A stretch of DNA of 64,000 nt from CBDEGU01 sp965238045 (GCA_965238045.1 CBDEGU010000008.1:395734-459733), one strand, 5' to 3'. Positions 43,255 through 52,912 are shown, counted from the first letter of the stretch. A program made the numbers and translations. The notes: generated by a model not told the origin, from the sequence alone.

Positions 43255-44265
43255 CTACTCTCTCCACCGAAAGACCACGCCCAGCATGTCTTTCTCGCGG
43301 CGGTAGGCCATTTCGTAGGCCTCGCCGATCTGATGGTAAGGCAGCCGATGGGTCACGAGCCGTTTCGGCTCGAGCCGCCCGCCGGCCATCAGCGATAGCG
43401 TGTGAGCGCAAGCACGCTGGTCGGCGAAGCGGTCTTCGGGCGTGGGATAGAGGTACCCGTTGGGACGGCTGACGGCGATCAGCGAAATCCCCTTGATGTA
43501 GAACAGATCCATCGCCATCGGGTTGAAATCGAGCGGCTTTTCGCCCCGCCCCGTAAGCGCCACAATCGCCACGCGGCCGTTGGGACGCACCACTTCCAGC
43601 GCCGTGCGATAGGCGGGCCAGGGGTTGGCCGCCAGAATCACCAGATCGATCCCCGTGCCGCCGGTGAATGCGTCCAGCTTGGAGACCAAATCCAGATCGC
43701 TTGAGGAAAACGCTTCGTGCGCGCCCATGCGCTTGGCCATCTCCAGCCGCACCGGGCTATTCCCCAGCCCAACAGTGCGAGCGCCAAACAGCGGACCCAG
43801 CGCAACCGCGCCCAAGCCCAGCACGCCCAGGCCCACCACCGCCACGTTCTCGCCCGGCTGGAAGTGCGCCTTGCGGTAGCACTTGGCGCTGAGAGTGTAG
43901 AGATGCGCGTAGACGGCGTCCTCCGGGTCGACGCCCTCGGGAACCTTGACGATGCACTCATACTCATCGGCCACATACTCGGACTGATGGTGATAGCGCG
44001 AGACGACCGCATCGCCAATCTTGAAACGAGTGACCTCCGGGCCAGCGCCGCGCACGATGCCGTAGTTGCTGTCGCCCACCCAGCGCGGAAAATCGGGAGC
44101 TCCCGGCACCTGCTCGGCTCCTTCGTAGTTGCCGCGATCGGTTCCGATTTTGAGAGCCGTGATTTCGGTCTCGACCCAAATCTGGCGGGGGCCGAGATCA
44201 GACACATCGAGCGCCTGCTCTTCCAGGCGAAGATCACGCGGACCGTGGAGGATAGCGATTTTCAT
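43255..44265 (-). CDS. medium-chain (MDR) zinc-type dehydrogenase, catalytic Cys replaced
   Basis: ATG 44265 (MKIAILHGPRDLRLEEQALD) gives a 336-residue MDR protein; an earlier in-frame codon would add an Arg-rich leader. A GroES-like domain with VGDSNYGIVRGAGPEVTRFK and a Rossmann domain with VAVVGLGVLGLGAVALGPLF are clear. The usual zinc Cys in the first loop is replaced (ITALKIGTDRGNYEG), so a catalytic zinc is unlikely, as in several 'threonine dehydrogenase-like' MDR groups. Located 16 bp downstream of anmK on the same strand, so probably cotranscribed. Substrate unknown. Confidence 0.85.
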   Translation of the reverse strand: MKIAILHGPRDLRLEEQALDVSDLGPRQIWVETEITALKIGTDRGNYEGAEQVPGAPDFPRWVGDSNYGIVRGAGPEVTRFKIGDAVVSRYHHQSEYVADEYECIVKVPEGVDPEDAVYAHLYTLSAKCYRKAHFQPGENVAVVGLGVLGLGAVALGPLFGARTVGLGNSPVRLEMAKRMGAHEAFSSSDLDLVSKLDAFTGGTGIDLVILAANPWPAYRTALEVVRPNGRVAIVALTGRGEKPLDFNPMAMDLFYIKGISLIAVSRPNGYLYPTPEDRFADQRACAHTLSLMAGGRLEPKRLVTHRLPYHQIGEAYEMAYRREKDMLGVVFRWRE

Positions 44266-44281
44266 CAGAGACGCGCGCCGC

Positions 44282-45436
44282 CTAGACCGGCGGGAAAGGC
44301 CATACAAGCTTACCCAAAATCGCCGGATGCCGTGCTCCGGTCGCCGAAGGCAAGTTCGCCGGACGCCGATGGAACGTCTCATAAGCCAGCACGGCGAAAG
44401 CAACCGCCTCCTTGGCGTCACTGGCAATGCCGAACTCATCCGACGGTCGTATCTCAACGCCGGGCAGCAATGCGCCAAGCTTGCGCATCAGCTCCCCGTT
44501 GCTGGTTCCGCCGCCGGACACGATGAGCTGATCGGCCTTCATCGCCGGAGGCAAAAACTGCTCGATCGCTCCGGCAATGGTCGTCGCGGTGAAGGCATTC
44601 GCGGTCGCCATGAGGTCCGCCGGTTCGAGATTTTCCTTGAGCAAGTCCTCGACAAACTTCGCGCCGAATTCTTCGCGCCCGGTGCTTTTCGGGGGTGGCT
44701 GCTGAAAGTATGCCGCGCCGGCGAGTTTTTCGACCAGACGCCCATCGGCCCGTCCCGAGGCGGCCAGCTTGCCATTGTCATCGAACTTGTTCACGCCGCC
44801 CGAAAAGTGGGAAGCCAGCGCATCCATGATCATGTTGCCCGGTCCGGTGTCGAAGGCGATGACTTCCTCGGGCCGGGCCGCGGCCGGAATCGCGGTGACA
44901 TTGGCGATCCCGCCGATGTTGAGCACCACCCGGCCCATCTCGCGGTCCCGAAACAGCAGGTAGTCCACATAGGGCACCAGCGGGGCTGCTTGCCCGCCCG
45001 CCGCCATGTCCGAGGGACGGAAATCGGCCACCACCGGCGCGCCGGTTCGCTCAGCGATCAGCGCCGCCTCGCCAATCTGCAGCGTACTGCGAACCGCATG
45101 CCCAGCCACGGTGCTGGCCGCGGGCTGATGGTAGATCGTCTGGCCGTGCGAACCCACCAGATCGAGTTCATCCAGAGGCAGATCCGCCGCGCGGCAGGCT
45201 TCGATGACCGCCTCGCCGAGCAAGTCTCCGAGCAGAAAATGCATCTGGCTGATTTGAGCCGTATGCGTTTGGGTATCCGACACGGCCAGAATCGCCCGCC
45301 GAACCTCTGGCCGGAACCCAGTGCTGTGAAAGGCCAGCGGCTTGACGCTCATTTCGAACCCGGCGCCTTCGATCCGAACCAGCGCCACGTCGATGCCGTC
45401 GACCGACGTCCCGCTCATGATGCCGGCGACTAGCAT
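44282..45436 (-). CDS. anmK: anhydro-N-acetylmuramic acid kinase
   Basis: This is a 384-residue enzyme that phosphorylates and opens 1,6-anhydro-MurNAc during cell-wall recycling. The start MLVAGIMSGTSVDGIDVALV is diagnostic, followed by LDLVGSHGQTIYHQ, IADFRPSDMAAGGQAAPLVP-type (here VADFRPSDMAAGGQAAPLVP), LNIGGIANVT and FDTGPGNMIMD. The C-terminal LIVSGGGTSNGELMRKLGAL completes the ASKHA fold. Length is normal. Confidence 0.96.
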   Translation of the reverse strand: MLVAGIMSGTSVDGIDVALVRIEGAGFEMSVKPLAFHSTGFRPEVRRAILAVSDTQTHTAQISQMHFLLGDLLGEAVIEACRAADLPLDELDLVGSHGQTIYHQPAASTVAGHAVRSTLQIGEAALIAERTGAPVVADFRPSDMAAGGQAAPLVPYVDYLLFRDREMGRVVLNIGGIANVTAIPAAARPEEVIAFDTGPGNMIMDALASHFSGGVNKFDDNGKLAASGRADGRLVEKLAGAAYFQQPPPKSTGREEFGAKFVEDLLKENLEPADLMATANAFTATTIAGAIEQFLPPAMKADQLIVSGGGTSNGELMRKLGALLPGVEIRPSDEFGIASDAKEAVAFAVLAYETFHRRPANLPSATGARHPAILGKLVWPFPPV

Positions 45437-45589
45437 GGCGGCACGCCCAGCAGATGAATCGTCCCTGGCACAACCTTATTTTTTCACAGTACCGCGGAGA
45501 TTTCACCGCACCGGAAGGAGAGTTCCAGCAGCCTCGTCTTTCGCCGCCCAGAGAAACAACCCGGTGGAGCCGCGACACCGCCGCCCGAG

Positions 45590-46276
45590 TCAGCCAGTGA
45601 ACTGGTAGCCGTGGCCATGCACCGTGATAATCCACTTCGGGTGCTTGGGGTCGGCTTCCAGTTTCTGGCGCAGCCAGGCGACGTGCACGTCGATCGTTCG
45701 CGTCGTGGGCGTGGACTGGTAGCCCCAAACTTCATGCAGCAGCGTTTCGCGGGAAACCGTTTCCCCCGGATGCTCGGCGAAGTAGCGCAGAAGCTGAAAT
45801 TCCTTGGCGGAAAGATTCAGCCGCTCCTCGCCCTTAAACACTTCCGTCCGCCGTGTATTGACACGAATCGGGCCGAACGCAAAGGTGTGAGCGGCCGAGC
45901 CGGCGGGGACTTCGGCGCGGCGCAACAGAGCTTCAACCCGCGCCATGAGTTCCGCCATCTCGAAAGGCTTGGTGACATAATCGTCGGCCCCGAGTTTGAG
46001 TCCCAGAACCTTATCGATCGTCTGTCCCCGCGCGGTCAGCATGAGGATAGGCGTCACCACGCCCGCCTGACGGAGATCGCGGCACACATCCAGCCCGCTC
46101 CTGCCCGGCAGCATGACGTCGAGCAGAATCAGATGAAAGGCTCCCTCGCCGGCGAGACCGAAACCCTCGTCGCCGTCGCGGGCCGTTTCGACTTCGTAGC
46201 CTTCGGCATGCAGACGGTCGCTGAGGGTGAGGCGCAAACCAGGTTCGTCTTCGACGATCAAGATTTTCTTCTGCAT
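45590..46276 (-). CDS. OmpR/PhoB-family response regulator
   Basis: This 228-residue regulator has a receiver domain with the acidic pair in ILIVEDEPG, phospho-acceptor Asp in HLILLDVMLPG, LMLTARGQ and the Lys of YVTKPFEMAEL. A winged-helix effector follows (LNLSAKEFQLLRYFAEHPGE; TRTIDVHVAWLRQKLEADP; TVHGHGYQF). It lies 9 bp downstream of the histidine kinase gene on the same strand, forming a two-component pair. Target genes not visible. Confidence 0.95.
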   Translation of the reverse strand: MQKKILIVEDEPGLRLTLSDRLHAEGYEVETARDGDEGFGLAGEGAFHLILLDVMLPGRSGLDVCRDLRQAGVVTPILMLTARGQTIDKVLGLKLGADDYVTKPFEMAELMARVEALLRRAEVPAGSAAHTFAFGPIRVNTRRTEVFKGEERLNLSAKEFQLLRYFAEHPGETVSRETLLHEVWGYQSTPTTRTIDVHVAWLRQKLEADPKHPKWIITVHGHGYQFTG

Positions 46277-46285
46277 GGGATCCGT

Positions 46286-48220
46286 CTAGACTTCCGTTGC
46301 TGGCGGCGGTTCGAGGGATGGCACTTCAGCGGCCACCGGCAGGTGAATCGTAAACGTGCTTCCCCGCCCCGGAGAACTCTTGACGCTGATTTCGCCTCCC
46401 ATGGCTTTGAGCGTCTCGCGAACCAGGCTGAGTCCCAGTCCGGTGCCGTGAATCTGCCGCGAGGTCGCCGATGTTCCCCGGAAGAACGGATCGAAGATGC
46501 GTGACAACTCCGAGGCGTCAATCCCGGCGCCCTTGTCTTCGACCGAGACCCTTACTTCCGGTGAGCCGTCGGCGGCCCGGCCGGTTTCCGCGCGCAAGCC
46601 GGCCCAGCGCACGGGGCCCGCGTACTTGATCGCGTTGCTCAGCAGGTTTTGAATGCACTGGCTCAGAGCGGCGGGGTCGACCTTCACCTCCGGCAGATGG
46701 TCATCGATCCGGCGGTCGATCTCGAAATCAGCTTCCTCGATCATGCCCTGAGCTTGTCGCAGAGCCTCGTCGACGACATCGGCAAGCCGGGTGCGGCGAA
46801 GCTGGTAGTGATTGCCGCTCGCCTGGCTGGCCGCGAACTGGAGTGTCTGCTCGACTATCCCGGTGAGCCGTCTGCCTTCAGTCCGAATCAGCGATCCGTA
46901 CTCCCGCACCTGCTCCGGGGATTTCACCACGCCGTCGGCCAGGTTCGCCGCCGCGGAGCCGATCACGGCCAGGGGCGTGCGCAGCTCATGAGAAATCCCG
47001 GCGACGAAATCCATTTGCAGTTTCGCGAGCCTTTGCGCGCGCTGCGTGGAGACGATGATGATCGCCATGCTGGCGCCAAGCAGCAGAAGAACTCCGAAAC
47101 TGAGGGTCAAGTTCCGCCGCCGCACGCCCGCGACCGCCGCTTCGAGCGAACCTCCCGGATGGCGGACGGCAAGCTCCCAGCGCTGGGTGTCGTTGGGCGG
47201 AGAGTAGACCGCTCCCCAGAAAGCGCGGGCGCCGCGGGGACGGAAACCTCCGCGACCGAACAAGAGCCGCAGGTCCGGATCCTGAGAGGCCAGCGGCTCG
47301 GGCGGACCCTCCGGCGGCGGTCCGCTCGGGCCTTCCGGCGGCGGTCCGCGCCTCGGCCCAGCCCGGCCAAACTCCTCGCGGATGAAGCCGACCAGAGGCA
47401 CTCTTCGATCCGGTTTCGCGAATACGTCCGGCGAAAGGTCAGGGTCGGGTTGATAGACAACTTTGCCGAGGCCGGGCCCCTCGAAGATGGCCACCTGGTA
47501 GGCGTTCTCTGGAGAGACGAGGAAATGCCGCTCTACGAGCTGGGGAAAGACCGTGGCCTGGAGTACTTCGATGCTCAGCAGCAGCACCAGAGAACCGCGC
47601 GGCCGCCTCAGGCCAGCTCGCCGGGCTCGCCGGCCAGCGGGCAAGCCGGGGTCCGCGGGCCGCACTAGCGGGATGATCAGCGCGGGACCGGCCGAGAGCA
47701 GGCCGCAGCCGCCGAATCGGACCTCGGGCCGGGTCGGCGGTCCAGGACGGCGCGCGGGACCGGTAACCGCGGCCCGAAGGCCGGCCCGAAGGCTGGCGCG
47801 GAGATTTTCGAGCGAGGAAGGCCACTCCACTGGCTCAAGAATATTCTCGTCCGGCCGCGACCGCAGAAGTTTCTGGCCGCTCTCGGCCAGCGGCTCCCAG
47901 ACATAGACTTGGGCAAGCAATTCGGGCCTGGGCGCTGCACGAAGCCAGTCCTGATGGCGAGTCGCCACCCAGTCCCAGCCTGGATTGCGCAGCGCGTCCC
48001 GGTCCGCTTGAAACGCCGCGCACAGATGGCTCAGCTCACGGCGGAAGTCTTCGCGGAAGTGCCGGATCGAAGTTTCCAGGCCCGCGCGCATGCGCACGTG
48101 CTCGGCTTCGCTGACCTGTCCGCTCCAGCGATACTGCAGGACCGCCAGACCCGCGAGCACAAGGGCCAGCAGCGATACCACAGCCGCGGAAAACAGTGAG
48201 TGTCGGGAGGCTAGCTTCAT
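46286..48220 (-). CDS. membrane sensor histidine kinase
   Basis: This is a 644-residue kinase. Helix 1 (SLFSAAVVSLLALVLAGLAV) and helix 2 (LSFGVLLLLGASMAIIIVST, about residue 375) enclose a 340-residue extracytoplasmic sensor that contains a Pro/Gly-rich tandem (PPPEGPSGPPPEGPPEP). Transmitter motifs are complete: H-box FVAGISHELRTPLAVIG, N-box QNLLSNAIKYAG, G1 VEDKGAGIDAS, F-box IFDPFFRG and G2 HGTGLGLSLV. The sensor has no recognised domain. It is the first gene of the pair with the OmpR-type regulator. Confidence 0.93.
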   Translation of the reverse strand: MKLASRHSLFSAAVVSLLALVLAGLAVLQYRWSGQVSEAEHVRMRAGLETSIRHFREDFRRELSHLCAAFQADRDALRNPGWDWVATRHQDWLRAAPRPELLAQVYVWEPLAESGQKLLRSRPDENILEPVEWPSSLENLRASLRAGLRAAVTGPARRPGPPTRPEVRFGGCGLLSAGPALIIPLVRPADPGLPAGRRARRAGLRRPRGSLVLLLSIEVLQATVFPQLVERHFLVSPENAYQVAIFEGPGLGKVVYQPDPDLSPDVFAKPDRRVPLVGFIREEFGRAGPRRGPPPEGPSGPPPEGPPEPLASQDPDLRLLFGRGGFRPRGARAFWGAVYSPPNDTQRWELAVRHPGGSLEAAVAGVRRRNLTLSFGVLLLLGASMAIIIVSTQRAQRLAKLQMDFVAGISHELRTPLAVIGSAAANLADGVVKSPEQVREYGSLIRTEGRRLTGIVEQTLQFAASQASGNHYQLRRTRLADVVDEALRQAQGMIEEADFEIDRRIDDHLPEVKVDPAALSQCIQNLLSNAIKYAGPVRWAGLRAETGRAADGSPEVRVSVEDKGAGIDASELSRIFDPFFRGTSATSRQIHGTGLGLSLVRETLKAMGGEISVKSSPGRGSTFTIHLPVAAEVPSLEPPPATEV

Positions 48221-48547
48221 GCTTACGGCAGGAGCGTGGCGGCCATGTGCCGGAAGTCAGGCGAGTTCCGCCCACGCATTCCCTATCTACTATACGTCGC
48301 GGCGCGGCAAATAGGGTTACCAGTATTGAGGGCGCCAATACGACGCGCGGGACCTCTGTTTCGGCTCCGGCCGGGCCAGGACCCCTCGCAGCCGCGGACG
48401 ATTCCGAGGGGCCGAAAAACGAGATCTGATATTCTGATCTAGGCAGCATTCCGCCGAGGCGAATGCATCCCATTCGGCTCCGATCCAGCGAACAAACACA
48501 GTGTGGTTGACTCGATTCGCGAATACAGTTTTCGCCGCAAAGGGTGG
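48221..48547. other. divergent intergenic region between kinase and bshC
   Basis: No gene is seen. It holds a short perfect inverted repeat agatc-n9-gatct (48422-48440) and ttcgcgaa (48518-48525 region), either of which could be a regulator site. AAGGGTGG just before the bshC ATG is the probable ribosome binding site. Confidence 0.35.
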
Positions 48548-50164
48548 ATGAATTTGAGTACTACAAGCGGCGTCTATATCCGCCAAACAGAGATACCGTC
48601 CACGAGCCGGTTGTTCGCCGACTTCCTCTACCAATTCGATGGCGTAAGCGAGTTCTACCGGTATGCGCCCAATATCTCTTCGATCCCCGAAGCCGCCGGC
48701 GACATCGAGCTTGACCCCGCACATCGGAAGACCTTGGTCGCCGCGCTGCGCGAAGGGAACGCGGATTCCGGCCCGGCCACCGCGCGCCATCTCGACTTGC
48801 TCTCGAAGCCGGGCACGATAGCGATTACCACCGGCCAGCAGGTCGGACTCTATGGCGGGCCTGTGTTTGCCCTCTACAAGGCGCTGACCGCCCTAAAACT
48901 AGCCGAGCAGTTGCGGCAACAGGGCTCGGGCGCGGTCGCGGTCTTCTGGCTGGCGACTGAGGATCATGACTTGGCCGAGGTCGACCACGCCTGGGTGCTC
49001 GATCGCGCCAGCGAGCCCCTCAAGATCCAAGCCCAAACCAGCCACGAATTCCATCAGCCCGTCGGCCAAGTCACGATCCTCGACAATGGCCTCGAGAAAC
49101 TGGCGTCTTCGCTCGCCGGGCTTCCCTTCGCCGATGAGGCCCTTGCTCTGACCCGCCAGGCCTGGGGCGGCGGGGCCGGATTCCAGAAGGGCTTCACGGC
49201 CTTGTTCCAGCGCCTGCTCGAGCCCTATGGGCTGATCTTTCTCGACCCCATGCACCCGTCACTGCGGAAGCTGGCGGCAACAGTGTTTCGCGGCGCCCTC
49301 GAGCGCTCCGGGGAACTGAACCCGGAGTTAATGCGCCGCTCCCGGTCGCTTGAACAGAAGGGGTATCACGCCCAGGTGCGGGTCACCGAGGAGACATCGC
49401 TGTTATTCCTCATCGAAGACGGCCGGCGCATGGTGCTCAAGCGCGCCGGATCCGGTTTTTCCACCGCCGAGAGAACCTATTCGACCGCCGAACTGCTCGA
49501 CCGTCTGGCCCGCCATCCCGAGGAATTTTCGCCCAATGTTCTGCTGCGTCCGGTGACGCAGGATTTTCTGCTGCCAACCGCGGTCTACATCGGCGGCCCC
49601 GCCGAACTCGCCTACCTGGCTCAGGCCGCGGTCCTCTACGACCGGCTGCTCGGACGCATGCCCGTCGTCATGCCGCGCGCCTCGTTCACGATTCTCGACT
49701 CGAAGGCCGGCAGACTCTTGGAAAAGTACGGCCTTGCGCTCAGCGACTGTTTCGACGGGGCCCGCCAGCTAAGAACCCGCATGGCCGGGCATCTCATTCC
49801 TCAGGGGTTGGAACAACATCTCGATGCCTGCCAGACCCAAATCGAGACCGCTCTCGCATCGGCCAGCGAGCATCTGCGGGCGTTTGACCCGACGCTGAGC
49901 CAGGCGCTCGGCAACGCCAGCAAGAAGATGCTGCATCAGTTCGGCAAGATCCGTTCGAAAGCCGGCCAAGAGAGCCTCCGCCGCGACTCACGGGCGGAAA
50001 GCAACGCCGCCTATCTGTCCCAGCTCATCTTGCCCAACGAGGTTCCCCAGGAACGGCTCTTTGCCGCGCCGTCGTTTCTGGCGCGCTACGGCTTGCCGTT
50101 CATCGAAAACGTGTATCAGGCGATTCAACCCGATTGCCCCGACCACCAGGTGATTTCCCTGTAA
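48548..50164 (+). CDS. bshC: bacillithiol biosynthesis cysteine-adding enzyme
   Basis: This is a 538-residue BshC, which ligates cysteine to GlcN-malate in the last step of bacillithiol synthesis. Motifs: LFADFLYQFDGVSEFYRYAP near the start, IAITTGQQVGLYGGPVFALY (HIGH-like nucleotidyl-transferase region), VFWLATEDHDLAEVDH and VLLRPVTQDFLLPTAVYIGG followed by PAELAYLAQ. A C-terminal coiled coil and ASKKMLHQFGKI helix complete the family pattern. ATG 48548 fits the family start. Bacillithiol occurs in Acidobacteriota, supporting the taxonomic guess. Confidence 0.95.
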   Translation: MNLSTTSGVYIRQTEIPSTSRLFADFLYQFDGVSEFYRYAPNISSIPEAAGDIELDPAHRKTLVAALREGNADSGPATARHLDLLSKPGTIAITTGQQVGLYGGPVFALYKALTALKLAEQLRQQGSGAVAVFWLATEDHDLAEVDHAWVLDRASEPLKIQAQTSHEFHQPVGQVTILDNGLEKLASSLAGLPFADEALALTRQAWGGGAGFQKGFTALFQRLLEPYGLIFLDPMHPSLRKLAATVFRGALERSGELNPELMRRSRSLEQKGYHAQVRVTEETSLLFLIEDGRRMVLKRAGSGFSTAERTYSTAELLDRLARHPEEFSPNVLLRPVTQDFLLPTAVYIGGPAELAYLAQAAVLYDRLLGRMPVVMPRASFTILDSKAGRLLEKYGLALSDCFDGARQLRTRMAGHLIPQGLEQHLDACQTQIETALASASEHLRAFDPTLSQALGNASKKMLHQFGKIRSKAGQESLRRDSRAESNAAYLSQLILPNEVPQERLFAAPSFLARYGLPFIENVYQAIQPDCPDHQVISL

Positions 50165-50306
50165 TCTGGGGCAGGGCTGTAAGCTGGGGTGGAGTGGTTG
50201 ACTCCTCTCGTTTGGAGGAGCCGTCGCTTGGCAGCCGCGATACCGGCCCAACATCGGAGAAGGCCCTGATCGGGGAACCCCAGCCGTCACGATCACGTAT
50301 CGACTT

Positions 50307-50354
50307 GTAGGAACGAAATCTCGTCGGAACCGAATCTTGTAGGAACCGAGTCCT
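50307..50354 (+). repeat. 16-bp tandem repeat x3 with SD-like AGGAA before a GTG start
   Basis: Units gtaggaacgaaatctc (50307), gtcggaaccgaatctt (50323) and gtaggaaccgagtcct (50339) are consecutive, and one base separates the last from the GTG start at 50356. Each unit contains (A/C)GGAAC, so the ribosome-binding element is triplicated. Confidence 0.85.
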
Positions 50355-50355
50355 A

Positions 50356-50799
50356 GTGCCTTTCTGCACACATTGCGGCAAACCCGCCCCGCCGGCCGAT
50401 GCGTTTTGCCGGTCTTGCGGAGCCCGCCAGCCAGCAGGCCCTCCCGAAGCCGCCGCCGCGGGCGCGGGCTTGAGTCCGCGCGCCGCATCGATTCTCTGCT
50501 ACGTCCCGTGGCTGGGCTGGCTGGCGGCCGTTTACGTTTTGGCCTCGGCGAAGTTTCAGCAATCCCGCGACACGCGCTTCCATGCCTACCAGGGCCTCTA
50601 TCTATTCGTCGCCTGGCTGGTTCTCGATTGGGCGATTACGCCCTGGATTCATCTCATGTCCGTGATGCGAAAGACGCCCCTGGAAGGAATGCTGCAGCTT
50701 TTCCTGCTCGTCGTCTGGATCGTGATGCTGATTAAGACCAGCCGCGGCGAACGCTACAGCCTGCCGGTGGTCGGCGAACTCGCCGAACGTTCCTTGTAG
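50356..50799 (+). CDS. zinc-ribbon small membrane protein (DUF4870/Tic20-like)
   Basis: GTG start. The 147-residue product begins with a zinc ribbon (FCTHCGKPAPPADAFCRSCG), followed by a Pro/Ala linker and three hydrophobic helices (ILCYVPWLGWLAAVYVLAS; LYLFVAWLVLDWAITPW; LLVVWIVMLIKTSRG). The phrase DTRFHAYQGLYLF is typical of DUF4870/Tic20-like membrane proteins. Function unknown. Confidence 0.8.
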   Translation: MPFCTHCGKPAPPADAFCRSCGARQPAGPPEAAAAGAGLSPRAASILCYVPWLGWLAAVYVLASAKFQQSRDTRFHAYQGLYLFVAWLVLDWAITPWIHLMSVMRKTPLEGMLQLFLLVVWIVMLIKTSRGERYSLPVVGELAERSL

Positions 50800-51080
50800 G
50801 CGATCCGCCGCTTGCGCCGTCCGAGGGCGGCATGACGGCAGGAGTTACAATGACGTTGCCGGGTGAAACGGAACCGGGCTCTGCTGAGAAACAACCCTGC
50901 CGAGGGATAGCCTGGCGGGCTCATCGAGACGAGGAGGCGGGGGCGTCCGGGCACGGCTCAGCGCCCCTCCCCAGCTTCATCGGATCGGCAGCCCCCGATG
51001 CCTTGAAAATCTCCGCCCGCGGGGCGGCATACTCACCAGCGGCGAACGCTTCGTCTCTCGGTCCGGCGGAACCGGCACAG

Positions 51081-52721
51081 ATGTCAGAGAACACACACGA
51101 CCACGGATTCGACCTGCTGTTCCATCCCGCCACCAACAAGTCGACGGCCTTCACAATCGAGGAGCGCCAACGGCTCGGTCTGCGCGGGCTGCTTCCCGCG
51201 CGGGTCAGCACCATGGAGCGCCAGAAGGAACGCGTCCTCGAGAGCATTCGCCGCAAAGCTTACGACATCGAGAAGTACATCGCGCTGCGAGCGCTTCAGG
51301 ATCGAAACGAGCGGTTGTTCTACCGGACGTTGATCGACCACATCGATGAGCTCATGCCGATCGTCTACACGCCGACGGTCGGACAGGCGTGCCAAGAGTT
51401 CGCGCACATCTTCCGGCGGCCGCGAGGATTCTACGTGACCCCATCCGATCGTGGGGAGATCCGCCAGAACCTGGACAACTGGCCAGAGCCCGACGTGCGC
51501 GTGGTGGTCCTGACCGATGGCGAGCGAATCCTCGGGCTTGGCGATCTCGGGGCGAACGGCATGGGCATCCCCATCGGGAAGCTCGCGCTCTACACCGCGT
51601 GCGCCGGCATCGCACCCGGGCACTGCCTGCCGGTGATGCTCGACGTGGGTACCGGCAACGAAGAGCTCCTTGCCGATCCGTTGTACTTGGGGGTCCCCGA
51701 GCACCGTGTGCGCGGCGAGAGTTACGACGACCTGGTGGACGAGCTGATCTCGGCCCTGCGGGAGAAGTGGCCGAGGGTGCTCATTCAGTTCGAGGATTTC
51801 CTGACGCCGAACGCCTACCGCCTGCTCGGCCGCTACCGCGACCGGGTCTTCTGCTTCAACGACGACATCCAGGGGACGGCGGCCGTCGCCCTGGCCGGCG
51901 TGTACGCCTCGACTCGCATCTCGGGGCTGCGCTTCGAAGACCTGCGCATGATGTTCCTTGGCGCGGGATCGGCGGCGACCGGGATCGCCGACTTGACGGT
52001 GGATGCCTTGGTCGCCGCGGGGCTCTCGCGCGACGAGGCGGCGAGCCGCCTCTGGTTTGTCGATCGTCACGGGCTACTGGTGGCTTCGCGCACGGATCTC
52101 CAGGAGCACAAACTCCCCTACGCTCGCGATGGTGTCGAAATGGGCTTCATGGACGCGCTGCGCAGCGTGCGGCCCCACGTTCTCATCGGAGCCACGGGCA
52201 CACCGGGCGCTTTCACACGCGAAATCATCGAGACGATGGCCGAGATCAACGACCGTCCGGCCATTTTCGCGCTCTCCAACCCCACCTCGCGCGCCGAGTG
52301 CACGGCGGAGCAGGCTTACTCCTGGTCCGCTGGACGCGCGATCTTCGCCAGCGGAAGCCCGTTCGGGCCGGTCGAGTTCGAGGGACGCCGCTATCGGCCC
52401 GGCCAAGGCAACAACGCATACATCTTCCCCGGGATCGGGCTAGGCGCCATCGCCTGTCACGCGACCCGGGTATCGGAGGCGATGTTCCTGACCGCCGCGC
52501 GGGCTCTCGCCTCCCAGGTGAGCGAAGCGCGACTCGCCGAGGGTGCCATCTACCCGCCGCTATCGGAGATCCGGGCGGTATCCGCCCGCATCGCTCTCGC
52601 CGTCGCCGAGCAGGCCTACGCCGGCGGGCTCGCCCGTCTCCCGCGTCCGGACGACCTGCGCGAGCACATCCTGACTCAGATGTATGACCCTTCCTATCAG
52701 GACGGAGCGCGCGCCCCATGA
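51081..52721 (+). CDS. maeA: NAD-dependent malic enzyme
   Basis: This 546-residue enzyme decarboxylates malate to pyruvate with NAD reduction. ATG 51081 (MSENTHDHGFDLLFHPATNK) matches the long SfcA/MaeA type; upstream in-frame codons give a Gly/Pro-rich leader. Motifs: YTPTVGQACQEF, LGLGDLGANGMGIPIGK, IQFEDF, the family signature FCFNDDIQGTAAVALAGVY and the Rossmann loop FLGAGSAATGIADL; FALSNPTSRAECT closes the substrate site. The stop overlaps the next start (ATGA). Codon choice is more uniformly GC-ending than in flanking genes, which may reflect transfer with the following two genes. Confidence 0.94.
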   Translation: MSENTHDHGFDLLFHPATNKSTAFTIEERQRLGLRGLLPARVSTMERQKERVLESIRRKAYDIEKYIALRALQDRNERLFYRTLIDHIDELMPIVYTPTVGQACQEFAHIFRRPRGFYVTPSDRGEIRQNLDNWPEPDVRVVVLTDGERILGLGDLGANGMGIPIGKLALYTACAGIAPGHCLPVMLDVGTGNEELLADPLYLGVPEHRVRGESYDDLVDELISALREKWPRVLIQFEDFLTPNAYRLLGRYRDRVFCFNDDIQGTAAVALAGVYASTRISGLRFEDLRMMFLGAGSAATGIADLTVDALVAAGLSRDEAASRLWFVDRHGLLVASRTDLQEHKLPYARDGVEMGFMDALRSVRPHVLIGATGTPGAFTREIIETMAEINDRPAIFALSNPTSRAECTAEQAYSWSAGRAIFASGSPFGPVEFEGRRYRPGQGNNAYIFPGIGLGAIACHATRVSEAMFLTAARALASQVSEARLAEGAIYPPLSEIRAVSARIALAVAEQAYAGGLARLPRPDDLREHILTQMYDPSYQDGARAP

Positions 52722-52912
52722 AGTCGACGTTCGTAATGGACCTCGAGACGATGTCGCGCACGGTCAATATCGGCATCGTGCTGCTCCGCGGCTTCTTCGG
52801 CCTGGCGGGCTGCTTCGTCTCGTTCTGCTTCTATTTCCTGACCATCGCCTTCTTCCTGCTCGCCCTGGTCTCACGCCGCAAAGAGATGCCGTTCGTGGGC
52901 GACACACTATGA
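52718..52912 (+). CDS. small membrane protein coupled to malic enzyme
   Basis: This is a 64-residue product starting within the malic enzyme stop (ATGA). A 35-residue hydrophobic stretch (GIVLLRGFFGLAGCFVSFCF ... LTIAFFLLALV) probably forms two short helices, with a basic end SRRKEM. No family is recognised. Its position between malic enzyme and acetolactate synthase genes suggests a role in that pathway, for example anchoring or ion coupling, but this is inference. Confidence 0.6.
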   Translation: MKSTFVMDLETMSRTVNIGIVLLRGFFGLAGCFVSFCFYFLTIAFFLLALVSRRKEMPFVGDTL

